Shown here one piece after another: positions 22,341-33,207 of a stretch of 64,000 nucleotides of DNA. The translations under genes were made by a program, and so were the position numbers. The notes beneath the pieces are model-generated. The model had not been told where the DNA came from. It did not search any database and saw only the letters and a list, made by a program, of their open reading frames with translations. Location: assembly GCF_000004195.4 (NCBI RefSeq), contig NC_030683.2:50171358-50235357 (forward strand), read 5' to 3'. This DNA is from Xenopus tropicalis (lineage: Eukaryota > Chordata > Amphibia > Anura > Pipidae). Within the stretch, counting starts at the first letter, position 1, and every line of letters starts with the position of its first letter.

Positions 22341-23011
22341 TGTTAAAGGTGGGATACAAGTAGCACCAGGTAAAATACCTGGTTTTGCAGCAGGTGATGC
22401 TGGGTTAATGTTACTGGCTTATGAAAAGCCAAATGAATAGGTCCCTGGAGTAAATGGAGGGTTAATTGGGTAGGTCCTCCATTCCAAACTCCCTTAAAGG
22501 TTTTCAGTTGGCCAGCTGTAGGGAGCTGCCTGATTAGGCTGCAGGTGAGCAGCCAATAAAAGGGCTGTGTGATTTACACAGAGAAAGAGAGTTAGAACCT
22601 TGACTGAGTGAAGGTCACTCTCAAAGCGGGGCACAGGGCAGGAGGGCTGCCTGTGTCAGGAACTCCCAGAGGAGCTGGGGGTGCCACCTGACACTGCAGG
22701 GAGCAGTGGGAGTTATAACTAGATGGATGAGTGCTGAGAGGAGTCAGCAAGGCTTAAGGTAAAGCCTGAGTGTTCCAGAGTGTGGAAGTAACCCAGGAAG
22801 GTGAGAACCCTGAAGGAGGGATATATCACAACCCTGAACTGTTTATGAACTGGCTTATGTTGATGTTGGGAAGAATTGGCCCTGAATAAACCTGAGTTTT
22901 ACCTGAAGACGTGGTGTCCCTGTCTCTTATGCGCCAGATCCTCTGCATGCCTGCCTGCCTACCATTGCTAATTCCCCCAAAATTGCGTGTACAGGCAGTC
23001 AGCATGTCACA
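22341..23011 (+). repeat. LTR of a retrotransposon, followed by a fragment of internal sequence
   Basis: The segment starts TGTTAAAGGTGG and ends CATGTCACA, giving TG...CA termini. It has a CCAAT/AATAAAAG promoter-like block at 22553-22562 and AATAAA at 22885-22890, spaced as U3, R and U5 would be. Directly after it, ATGGTGGAGGATGCGGGCAC looks like a primer-binding-site region, though I cannot assign the tRNA. Internal sequence stops by about 23140 where Penelope-like sequence begins; no gag or pol is present. Probably a Ty3/gypsy-type element, but the class rests only on appearance. Confidence 0.6.
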
Positions 23012-23139
23012 TATGGTGGAGGATGCGGGCACTAAGGAGCTGTTAAAGAGACATACACGTTTAAAGGGCTAGTGAGCGTTTCCCTAAGAGACTGAGACAA
23101 AATGGCGCCAAAAAGTGCAAAAAGGTATATTCAGTTCAT

Positions 23140-23930
23140 AATAATAAAAACATCTTACATGTAGCCTGCATTTCTGTAGTAATTCAGCAACGTTTTGCGC
23201 AAGCCATGTGCCCTTTATCAAGCTCAAACAGACAAACAGTAGTGCAGGTGCAATTCTCCAGTTAAGTAGACAAATACAGGAAGTGACACGACAGGTGATA
23301 CCTTGGCAATGGTTATAAACAATCCATTATATCCACCCACACTCCCTGCATGTGTAACCCTTTGTGCAAACAATTGGAACATAATACATACATTCATAAA
23401 AAAAGATATAAATCATAGTCTTTGTTTAACCCTTTTGGCACCAAAGACTGTAGTTTATGTATCCACCAAACTTCTTTCTGTTTCAATTTGAGTTCCCGGT
23501 TCCCTCCATATTAGGGGCGGAATTCCTTCCGGGACCATAAATTTCAATTGGTCTGCTTTATGGCCCATATCCAAAAAATGTTTGGAAACGGGTAATTTGG
23601 TGTTTCCCAGATTAATGGAGGATGTGGTCTTGCCAACATAGATGAGTCCACATGGACAAGTCAACGCATAGATTACATATTTAGAGATAAAATTATGGTG
23701 CCCCCTAATTGGACTTTATGACCCCTGCCTGGGTGTATAAATTACTTGCCTCTGATCACACTATGGCATTGCGTGCAGCCTGAACATCGATACATCAGAC
23801 CCAGGTGTGTATCAGTGCGTCTCTCCAATCTTTGGGCTTTTACCCAAAGATTATACATAAAATCTTATTATCACTGTGTGTTGGGGAGGCGCAGGAACAT
23901 TTCCTTCAGGGTTTTCTATACCTTAAAGGG
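23140..23930 (-). mobile_element. Degraded Penelope-like retroelement, 3' portion
   Basis: The 3' portion of a Penelope-like element (PLE) lies on the - strand. The coding remnant at 23420-23860 carries a GIY-YIG endonuclease domain, unique among retroelements to PLEs. Further 3' (23160-23230), the strand reads GCTTGATAAAGGGCACATGG then CAAAACGTTGCTGAATT, a GATGAAG...AAACGTTG-type motif common in PLE 3' regions. The reverse transcriptase part is missing, so this is a dead truncated copy. Confidence 0.75.
23420..23860 (-). pseudogene. GIY-YIG endonuclease remnant of a Penelope-like element
   Basis: Reading on the - strand, an upstream frame gives RCSGCTQCHSVIRGK, a stop, then FIHPGRGHKVQLGG: the Cys-rich linker that precedes the nuclease in PLEs. 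After a frame change comes HHNFISKYVIYALTCPCGLI followed by YVGKTTSSIN, the GIY-YIG core (here LIY...YVG). LPVSKHFLDMGHKADQLKF follows. A second frame change then restores WWIHKLQSLVPKGLNKDY, the conserved PLE C-terminus. The open piece at 23455-23664 is only the middle of this. At least two frameshifts and one stop make it non-functional. A deletion after SSIN removes the Arg-containing helix normally following YVGKT. Confidence 0.8.
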
Positions 23931-24275
23931 GACATGTCACCTGTTGTGTTTTACAACTAACAGCAGTTCATAACCGCTGTTGCATGTTTCCACAGAGCAA
24001 GGCGCAATATTTTATACATAATCCTTCTTGCTAGTGATCAGCGAATATGTCCCGTTTCGCTTCACTGTAAAATTTGCGAATCTTTCAAATGATTCGTGAA
24101 ACGGCAAAAATGTTGCGTGTCAAAAAATTTGCCGCCCGAGAAAAAAAATTTGGACGTGTGATGAAATTTTCTGCGGCAAATTTTTTCATCCGTTTTGCGA
24201 AAAAATACAACAATGGCTAAACATGAAAATTCGCAGCAAATCCATGCCTGGCGAAACATTTCGCCTAGCACTACT
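23928..24275. repeat. MITE debris: GGGGACATGTCACC end and a GATCAGCGAA hairpin
   Basis: Two adjoining pieces. At 23928 AAAGGGGACATGTCACCTGT looks like a MITE end with its body interrupted. At 24037-24275, GCTAGTGATCAGCGAATATG and ATTTCGCCTAGCACTAC are loosely inverted, with internal complements (GCGAATC / GATTCG, AAATTTGCCGC / GCGGCAAATTT). Boundaries are uncertain. Confidence 0.45.
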
Positions 24276-26162
24276 TCTCGTGCATGTGCACTTAAAATCC
24301 GCAGGTTAAGCAAGAAGCGCACTCATGAAGGCACGCCTGCAATACGCTCAGAAATGATGCAGCTCTAACTGTAACAAAAAGAAGTGTGAGGGAAAAACAC
24401 AAAACCTTGTCCATTAATTGGTTGATGTGCCCTAATACGTATCTCTGCCCTTGGTTTGTTTGTGTGCACTGTGAATAATATGATCATAGGGGGTGGCCTT
24501 AAATGGCAGTTTTCAATTTACAATTGCCCAATGGCACATAATACTAAAAAAGTATATATATTTTTTTTAAATGGTTTATTTAGCAGAGTTTTACAAATGT
24601 GCTGTCGCATGCAATCTATTTTTCCTTTAGGTTGCCCAAGTGTTAACAGCAATGTATATAATGAAAAAATAAATGTGGGTCTTATAATGCCATAATCTTT
24701 ATTGATTCTTCACATGTAGAGGGAGGGAGAAAGTAAATCAAGCTAAACAGAGCATTTACACCAGATACTTAGAATAGAAAGGGGAGGCGGGAGATGTAAG
24801 GTGAAGTTCTTTGTAATTCCTGATATTTCACATTAATACCTATATCCTGGAAATTAAATTTTTATTCATTATAATGTTATCCCTTCTTTATTAACTTGCA
24901 GCTGTCTCAATCCCTTTAATATCTAGGAGTTAGTAGCGATACTGATTCCAGACCTACCTTTAGTACTCTATTGCAGCTACAACATAAGTATTAAATTCCC
25001 ATTGGGTAAAGCTACCAGATCATGTGAAACCTGATAGCTTGCAATCAGTGCTGCAACATGTGTTTATTAAAAGGTTTTCCACATGATCTGGTAACAACAG
25101 TGCTGACAATTTACAATTTTTCATTTGACAAAACTGATTTTTTTCCCATGTAAAGTCTATTGGAAAATCTGTTTCAAATGTCCCTTTTCAAACATTTAGT
25201 ATAACTGCCAAAATATCCCCTTGACTTTACTTGGAGACAACTGCAGGCTATTTGTCACTGTGACTTGTCTCTGAAAATCTAGTGACAAATCTCTATATGT
25301 GACATGAGCCTAGGAGTTTATCATTTATCTTGATATTGATGAAGAATATAAAATGAAAGTACTTTGTAGCTGAACATTTCCTAGGGTTGATCATTTATAA
25401 TTTCACTTATAAGATTACACTGAGAAACAGTTGAAATGGGTCAGACTCCAGGTCACCAGACAAGATGTACTAATTTCCTGCTAAATACGCATGAAATGCT
25501 TAAAGAGGCATCAGAAGAAGCACCACAGTTGCCGTTGGGCACAGAGATTTGTGCAAAAAAATCCCCTTCATTTAATGTAGAGAAATAAACTGTATATCCC
25601 TTATTATATAATGTGGGGATTCTTGAGGTCACACTGGATTTTTATAATTTTATAGCACTGAAGATGAAATTACTTAGCGAAAAGTAACACATAATTTACA
25701 GGGCCATGGTGGTTTCCAGCCTGGCATTATTACATACCACACATTCATTACAAAAAATAATCTAATGCAAAAAAGTGCCTAGTCAAAGTATCACCTAGAT
25801 AAGGTATTAATAGAATTCAGTACTCAAGTTTGAGAGATTTTCCCAGTGGAAACATAGAACTAGGACTGGTATTTGTAAAGAATGTACCCTATAAATATAT
25901 ACACTTTGAGGGAAAATTCCAAGCACATTTCTGAGCCACTGTTGGACACCCTACATAATGCTGACTCCCCCTCTGCAAGTGCAAGTGGAATATTATTTTT
26001 AGAGGACATATAGACAGCTGTTTAACATGATAAATTAAATTTTTACTGGTTACTCTTAGGTAAGACATTTTTCTCTAGCAAAAAAATAAAATTAAACAGG
26101 GTAGGCAGGGGTGCAATGAGGCTGTGACCACAAAATCCTTACAGACAAAGTCCCCTGCACTC
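24276..26162. other. Intergenic DNA without recognised features
   Basis: AT-rich sequence with short ORFs only. A weak inverted repeat near 25010-25095 (ACCAGATCATGTG / CACATGATCTGGT) resembles the MITE at 7955-8105. No exon, RNA gene or promoter can be supported. Confidence 0.55.
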
Positions 26163-26173
26163 GCCCATTATTA

Positions 26174-26205
<32 letters not shown>

Positions 26206-26206
26206 T
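26163..26206. repeat. (TA)n microsatellite
   Basis: An AT alternation at about 26176-26206, preceded by ATTAATTAATA. Similar TA runs lie at 27051-27065, 27118-27160 and 27214-27254. Confidence 0.9.
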
Positions 26207-26223
26207 GCAGGAGTAATGCCAGC

Positions 26224-27045
26224 ACACACAGGGTTTCATACAAATGTATATAAAATGATATTTATTAAGAAAAAAAGAGCAAAATAAACATAGCAAGCCT
26301 CAACATTTCAGTCCCCACTGGGACTTTCATCAGGAGGCAAAAACTGAAGCACCTGCAAACACATTCCAATACCATGACCTTTTAAACCCCCTCTACAGGT
26401 AGGTTTTGGCGCCTAAGTCTGTGGTTGAATGTATAGCTAGGATCGCGTTACCTAGCAACGGCACGCGAGTATGCGGGGGCCACAGAGACTTGTGCGTACA
26501 CCCACCACTATCCCAACCCTAATGGCACCCACTGCGCAAATCATGGTGGCATGGAACAGAAGGTACGCTTGGGTACTTGTGGCATTTGTGTCCTGCTAGA
26601 AAGCTCCCTGTGACAGAAGGCGCACCTCCCCCACCCCCTTCCTGCTTCTTGTTCCTCCTCTCTGGCTGTCGGCACCCTGCCCTTATTCTCCCTCTGTGAC
26701 TTTGCGCTCTAATTTCCTTTCCTATAACTTATACCCAATAAATATATGAACACTTCTTGATCATGTTTATACCCAATAAATATATGAACACTTCTTGATC
26801 ATGTTTAAAGAGACACAGATATTGTGTACATGGGTTGCTAGGCAACCACAGACTTAGGCGCCAAAACCTACCTGTAGAGGGGGTTTAAAAGGTCATGGTA
26901 TTGGAATGTGTTTGCAGGTACTTCAGTTTTTGCCTCCTGATGAAAGTCCCAGTGGGGACTGAAACGTTGAGGCTTGCTATGTTTACTTTGCTCTTTTTTT
27001 CTTAATAAATATCATTTTATATACATTTGTATGAAACCCTGTGTG
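26224..27045. repeat. Large inverted repeat, arms of about 203 bp
   Basis: The left arm 26224-26427 and right arm 26843-27045 are near-identical reverse complements. Landmarks are CACACAGGGTTTCATACAAA, TCAACATTTCAGTCCCCACT, GGGACTTTCATCAGGAGGCA and GGCGCCTAAGTCTGTGGTTG on the left, with their complements on the right. The spacer is about 415 bp. The arms contain a GATGAAAGTCCC...GAAACGTT motif seen in 3' regions of Penelope-like elements, so this may be two head-to-head element ends or a foldback element. The spacer also contains a 40-bp direct duplication (ATACCCAATAAATATATGAA beginning near 26730 and again near 26770). Confidence 0.85.
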
Positions 27046-27067
27046 TTTCTTATATATATATATATTT

Positions 27068-27117
27068 GACCTGCACCAAGGGCATTTGGACTTGAATAGG
27101 ATGTGCTCCTCCCTGTG

Positions 27118-27161
<44 letters not shown>

Positions 27162-27211
27162 CACCTGCACCAAGGGCATTTGGACTTGAATAGGATGTGC
27201 TCCTCCCTGTG

Positions 27212-27254
<43 letters not shown>
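27068..27254. repeat. Duplicated unit interleaved with TA microsatellites
   Basis: A block starting CCTGCACCAAGGGCATTTGG and continuing ACTTGAATAGGATGTGCTCC and TCCCTGTGTAA, then a TA run, occurs twice in direct orientation from about 27069 and 27165. It is a two-copy tandem of roughly 96 bp. Confidence 0.9.
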
Positions 27255-27256
<2 letters not shown>

Positions 27257-27756
27257 ATATTAATACATTCTATACATTTAGCTACTAAGTAATGCCATCT
27301 CCTTTAAACAAATCAGGGATTGTTTGTTCATATATTGTAATACAGTATATACAAGCTAGCCAACTGCATCAAACTTAGTCCCTGTGAAAAATGTTTAATG
27401 AAGCAGAAGAATTCCTAATGAATCAGATTAAAGTAAATGTAGGACTGGTCAGACCAGGGTTGATGGTGATGTAGCTGGCCAGCTTGAATATTAGTGAAAA
27501 GTACTGAAGCACTCCAGCCCATACCTGGCCCTTTCCATTTCTATTCTTATTTTTATTATCTGTGCCATTCCCACTTAAGAAAATATAATTTCAACTTGAC
27601 TTTCCAACGGTCTTTATATGGATGTGGATTTTTAACAGGTTAACAAGGTGTGTTTTCATCAGAGCAAGAACATGATAGAGCAACATATACCTCTCCAATG
27701 AACTTGATGATCTCTCCTGCCAGCAAAGATTTTATGGAATTCCCAAAAATGTTAGA

Positions 27757-28078
27757 ACAGGCCGGATCCCTTATCTGGAAACCCATTATCCAGACAGTTC
27801 CCAATTACGGAAAGGCCATCTCCCATAGACTCCATTATAAGCAAATAATTCTAATTTTTAAAAATGATTCCCTTTCTCCCTGTAATAATAAAACCGTACC
27901 TTGTACTTGATCCTAACTAAGATATTATTAATCCTTATTGGAGGCAAAACAAGCCTATTGGGTTTATTCATTATTGGGTTTATTTATTATTTAAATGATA
28001 TATTAGTAGACTTAAGTTATGGAGATCCAAATTACAGAAAGATCCCTTACCCGGAAAACCATGGTCCCATACCTTTAC
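27757..28078. mobile_element. GGTACAGGTA-family MITE, single-unit copy
   Basis: The left part CCGGATCCCTTATCTGGAAA and right part GATCCCTTACCCGGAAAACC with CCATACCTTTACAG are inverted. The internal block (AATAATAAAACCGTACC, TTGATCCTAACTAAGATATT, GCCTATTGGGTTTATT) is present once. In the copy at 50669-51771 it is repeated about eight times. Confidence 0.7.
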
Positions 28079-29325
28079 AGCAAAATGAATCTAATCCACA
28101 TTGTCACCTTGTTTTGTTACCATCATTTCCTAAAACCTGCAAAAAATTGTGCTGTTACAAACATGAAATATAATGGGCCACTTAAAGTACCCTGAAAGAT
28201 TGCCTGTTGTCCATCACTAATATACATACATGTATTGTATCCTACCTTACTCATTTCATTTCATGAACTGACATCAGTATTTGGAACTGTGGTTTTTTAA
28301 TCAGTCAGAAGTTAAACTGGGAATCATTACCTTCATGACTAACAACCTATCCTTAGTCACTGTATGACATCAAGTTGTTATGTTACACTGTTTTCTTATA
28401 GTCGTTCATTCCCTGATAAAGATGAAAGTCCACATGCTGGATTATTTCTCATTATCATTAGCCTATAATCATCCAAGAGAAACTATGCCATTAAAATCTC
28501 TTCTGCAAAATCAAATTTGATTTTACCACAAAGTCCTGCCCCTTCAATCTTTTGCAGTATTTTGTGATCCCCTAATACTGGCTTATAACACAACAACAAC
28601 ATAAATACCAGACCCTCAGTAGAAAGAGAATAGGTGTCAAATGAGTTTCTCTGTCTCCCAGCACAAGCTGCTGACAGTTCTTTGTGAATTGATCTTTCAG
28701 ATGTGTTGTACACAACCACTCCATGTACTTTAAAATGTATATGGGATGGCATGCACAGAAAGCCTAAAAAAAATATATCCTTATTCCCTGTCCCTGTAAA
28801 GTGACCCTAGGTCCAAGCTTGACTGACATTTCCCAAAGGCCCTTAAGCAATTTAATCAAATTAATACTTAACAGCAGCAACCTTCTAGTGAATAAATTAC
28901 TCACATTAGTGGACAATAGGCTGGGGCAACACACTTTACACTAAATATCGTGGAATATATGATGTTTAATAAAATCAACATTTCTTTTTATATATAGAAA
29001 ATATGATCAGTGTTAACTCAGAATGGGGATTTCCAACCTTATCATCACGTGCATTGAGGAACATGGATAGAGCAATCAGTTGTACAGGTTGCCATGACTA
29101 AAGCACTTACTCACTTATTGATGAGGGTTTATATTAGAAGAAAACAATTTTGTTACTACATTGATTATCTTGGTATTATCTTGTTAACTCTCTAGCCTTC
29201 TAGCCTCTGTCTATAGCAGGGAATCCCAAAACCCCTGGGATACAGATGTCTGCATATATTATATGTATATACAAAACTGTAACCAAGTACCCATAATGTC
29301 TTGAATTCTGTCTTTTATCCTAGAT
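28079..29325. other. Intergenic DNA without recognised features
   Basis: Nothing beyond short unsupported ORFs. ATTCCCTGATAAAGATGAAA near 28409 weakly resembles the GATGAAAG motif of the inverted repeat arms. Confidence 0.55.
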
Positions 29326-29617
29326 CAGGGGTCCCCAAGCCTGTGAGCCACATTTTAATATAAAAAAGTTATGGAGCAACACAAACATAAAAAAATTACT
29401 GGGGATGCCCACCGCCCATTAAGGGATGTGGTTGGTCATTTGCTAGCATTTTGAGGACTAGCAGACAAGAGGAGGCTCTGTTTGGCTGTACACATGGTCT
29501 TTATGCCTCCAAAACATGCCCCCAAGTCATAAATTAAGAAATAAGGCAACTAGGAGCAACATCCAAGGGGTTGGTAGGCAACATGTTGTTTGTGAAGCAC
29601 TGGTTGGGGTATCACTG
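29326..29617 (-). mobile_element. hAT-like MITE, CCCCAACCAGTGG family, copy 3
   Basis: The ends are CAGGGGTCCCCAAGCC and GGTTGGGGTATCACTG, with the internal AACATGTTGTTTGTGAAGCA block. The flanking 8-mers TCCTAGAT and TGTCAGAT agree at 5 of 8 positions, compatible with a decayed target duplication. Confidence 0.75.
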
Positions 29618-31299
29618 TGTCAGATACAATAGAAAGTACCATAGCTACACCTTTTTGTCAATATGTAGTATTAATCCCCTTATGAAAAGCAAGTGAATCA
29701 TGTTCACTGTGCATGACTAATTATATCATACTGTATGTATGTATATATTTATATATGTAAAAAATGCTGATGCACACCAGGAAAATTTCATCAAAAAGTA
29801 CATGCTGGGTGCTCACCAAAAAATGAATCCATATACTGCCTATTAAAAGCACTCACAGCTCCATGTAATTAAAATAATCTAAATATTTTATTGCTCCTCA
29901 TAAAATGCTAAAATTAAAAATCAAACGTTACGTTTGTACATCCTCCCTTTGTTCTAGTAAATGAGTACTCCCCTAAAACACTGATCCACCTGTCAAATCA
30001 GTGGCTTCAATACAAAGGTTAAATACAATTAATTTTGTATCTTATACTTATACAGTGGCGTAACAATAGAGGAAGCAGGAAGCAAACCCTGCAGTTGAAG
30101 GGGGGCTTAGGGGAAAACTGGAAAGTGGATGGACCTTGCTTTTGATAGTGGCAATGCATTTAACAGAAGAGCACTTTCATAGACTGTAAATACAGAACAA
30201 AACAAATCAGAGCACTCACTGAGCTGGGTGTAGGGATTTTTAGCTGCAATAAATATAAGGGTTGAAATTATACATGCAGAGAAAGTGCTGTAATGTGATG
30301 TGTTCATGTATTACAGATGCATTTGCTGCTGCTTTTCTGTATGAAAAACGACATTGCATCACACATACTTACTGTAACAGAAGTGTTTGTTTCCTGTCAA
30401 TAATGAGTTGCCCCTTTAATGAGATTAAAGGGGGCTCTGTTAAACAGTTTGTAATATACAAGATATATATATGAAGACTGAGCACAGTGTAGTTAGAGAT
30501 AGTTCTTATAGCATATAGCGTGTTCCTTACTGATCCTGAGAGTGTGAGTGCATATTTTATTGGATAGTACAAGTTACATATTGCATGTTAATCCAAATAT
30601 TAGTTCTTAATGTGTTTATTTGCATGTGTGAGAGCTTAGCAGACCATTAACATGCACATTCATATATCTGCTTCCTAGCAACAGTGTTTGTGCAGTTCTG
30701 TAGCAGGATTCTGCCCATCCTATGCAACAGAACATGGGTTACTTAGGTCCATGACATTTTATCAAACTGCCCTCTGCATCATTACTTGGAGAATGGTACA
30801 GTCATACAGGGAATATGTGGAGTCTTCAGCAGATAATGGAGTCACATCTAACAACTTTTATGCGTTCATTTTTCATAAAGACCAAAAATACTGTTACTTC
30901 AAGAACCAACAATAGCAGTGTTGTATGGGGAATTATATTATAGATCAAGGCCCCTTGTAGAAGTTTCCCAAACACACTTGTTAGAAGACAATCTATTAGT
31001 AAAATCATAAATACTTAATTGGAAACGGGTTTCAGAATGTTGGAAAAATATATACAAAATATTTATGTTATCTATCACAATGGTTTGGGAGTGATGTTAA
31101 TTTTACCACTTAGATGTGATTTTTACCCCTGCATGTGGGCATTTTAGCCCTTTCCTTTCATAGTTTTCACCTACAATGACTGATGCATGTAACATGTGCA
31201 AACCTTCTGAAGCATTTACCAAATCACTCATTAAGAAGCATCACTAGTAACAAGTCTGCTTTTAGTGGAGAATGAACCAATAAAGTGTTCTGAAACTTA
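29618..31299. other. Intergenic DNA, mostly featureless
   Basis: A CAGTGGCGTAACAATAGAGG end at 30054 marks a fragment of another hAT-like MITE, with a possible relative near 652 (CAGTGGTGTACCTAG). No exon or RNA gene is supported. Confidence 0.5.
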
Positions 31300-31791
31300 G
31301 GGGCTGATTTACTAACCCACGAATCCGACCCGAATTGGAAAAGTTCCGACTTGAAAACGAACATTTTGTGATTTTTTCGTATTTTTTGCGATTTTTTCGG
31401 CGTCTTTACGAATTTTTCGTTACCAATACGATTTTTGCGTAAAAACGCAAGTTTTTCGTAGCCATTACGAAAGTTGCGTAAAATCTGGCGATTTTTCCGT
31501 AGCGTTAAAACTTACGCGAAACTTTGCACCTTTTAAGTTTCAACGCTACGAAAAAGGCGCAACTTTTCGCGTAAGTTTTAACGCTACGGAAAAATCGGGC
31601 GATTTTACGCAACTTTCGTAATGGCTACGAAAAACTCGCGTTTTTACGCAAAAATCGTATTGGTAACGAAAAATTCGTAAAGACGCCGAAAAAATCGCAA
31701 AAAATACGAAAAAATCACAAAATACCGATCATTACGAAAAAAACGCAATCGGACTCATTTCGACCTGTTTGTGGGTTAGTAAATGTGCCCC
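31300..31791. mobile_element. Palindromic GGGGC MITE, copy H2
   Basis: A 492-bp element with inverted ends GGGGCTGATTTACTAACCCA and TGGGTTAGTAAATGTGCCCC, flanked by TTA on both sides (31297-31299, 31792-31794). Both halves are complementary along most of their length, e.g. CGTAGCGTTAAAACTTACGC with GCGTAAGTTTTAACGCTACG. The duplication size points to a PIF/Harbinger-like MITE. Non-coding. Confidence 0.88.
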
Positions 31792-32721
31792 TTAGTGAAC
31801 CTGAAGCGTAATGGAATTCCTTTAAATGCATACTATTAACTATTTATCAGTATGGTTTATTTTGTATGTATTTTCCCTCAAACAGAAAGTAGATTATAAG
31901 GGTGTCATATATAAATGGGGGCTGAAATATTTTAGCTTTCCATATGCAGTAACTGCAGCTGCATCATTTTTTAAGTCTATGGAGAACTCTTCAAAAAAAG
32001 AAGCTACTGGCCAAAAAGTGAAAACTGTATATTTATGTTGGTGAGCCCATTTGCTGATACAGAGGGAACCGGCAGGAGAGGTCATGACAGAAATAGGAAC
32101 TAGGAGTAATGTTTCCCTTTCCCTGTGTCAGTTCTAAGTTTAAAGGGACAGTTTTTGAGTTATTACGGCAATGGCATAACACCCAAAGACTTACCATCTC
32201 CCACTGCCCCTATAAAGTAGTTCCATTTCCTAACTGCTGTAAAGTCATAGCTGTACCATAAATGCTTAGATTAGATTTTTTTTCCCACCTGAATAGATAA
32301 CATTTAATAGAAGATAACTTATTTAAGTAAGAAAACATTCTCCTAAACCTATGAAGAACTTGCCATTATACACCAGTTAAAGAAAGGAGGCGTATCCTTT
32401 AAGAATACAGCTCTCCCATCCCCATTTAAAATGGATATATATATAGACACTTCACTAAATTTATTAGAATACTCATTTAGGACTTCCCCCAATGAACTGC
32501 TTTTGGCATCATGGGGGAGTTGGGGTAGTAGCTCCAAAAACCTCTGATTTTAGATTGGGTACCAGCTGGTGGTATAGAGTGCAAGTTCCAAAAGTCATGC
32601 TGTATAGATAGTAAATTGATATGCAGATCAATTACTGTCTTTCAGATATTTGATTTATGGCATATAAAGGATTTGTGTAATAAAATGTTGATATTTTTGT
32701 GGTTTACTTCCTACACACTAA

Positions 32722-33207
32722 GGGGCTGATTTACTAACCCACGAATTCGAATCCGAATTGGAAAAATTCCGATTGGAAAACGAACATTTTGCGACTTTTT
32801 CGTATTTTTTGCGATTTTTTCGGCGCCTTTACAACTTTTCGGAAATTATCGCGACTTTTTCGTTACCAATACGATTTGCGCGAAAAAACACGAGTTTTTC
32901 GTAGCCATTCCGAAAGTTGCGATTTTTTCGTAGCGTTAAAACTTTCGCGAAAAGTTGCGCTTTTTTCGTAGCGTTAAAACTTAAAAGGCGCAACGTTTTG
33001 CGCAAGTTTTAACACTACAAAAAAATCGCAACTTTTTGCGCAAGTTTTAACGCTACGAAAAAATCGCAACTTTCGGAATGGCTACGAAAAACTCGCGTTT
33101 TTCCACAAAAATCGTATTGGTAACGAAAAAGTCGCGAAATACCGATCATTACGAAAAAAACGCAATCGGACGCATTCGGCCCGTTCGTGAGTAAGTAAAT
33201 GGGCCCC
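32722..33207. mobile_element. Palindromic GGGGC MITE, copy H3
   Basis: A 486-bp element with ends GGGGCTGATTTACTAACCCA and GTAAGTAAATGGGCCCC, flanked by TAA on both sides (32719-32721, 33208-33210). The same internal hairpin is built from TTTTTCGTAGCGTTAAAACT and complements. It lies 930 bp from H2 but has a different 3-bp flank, so the two are independent insertions. Confidence 0.88.
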
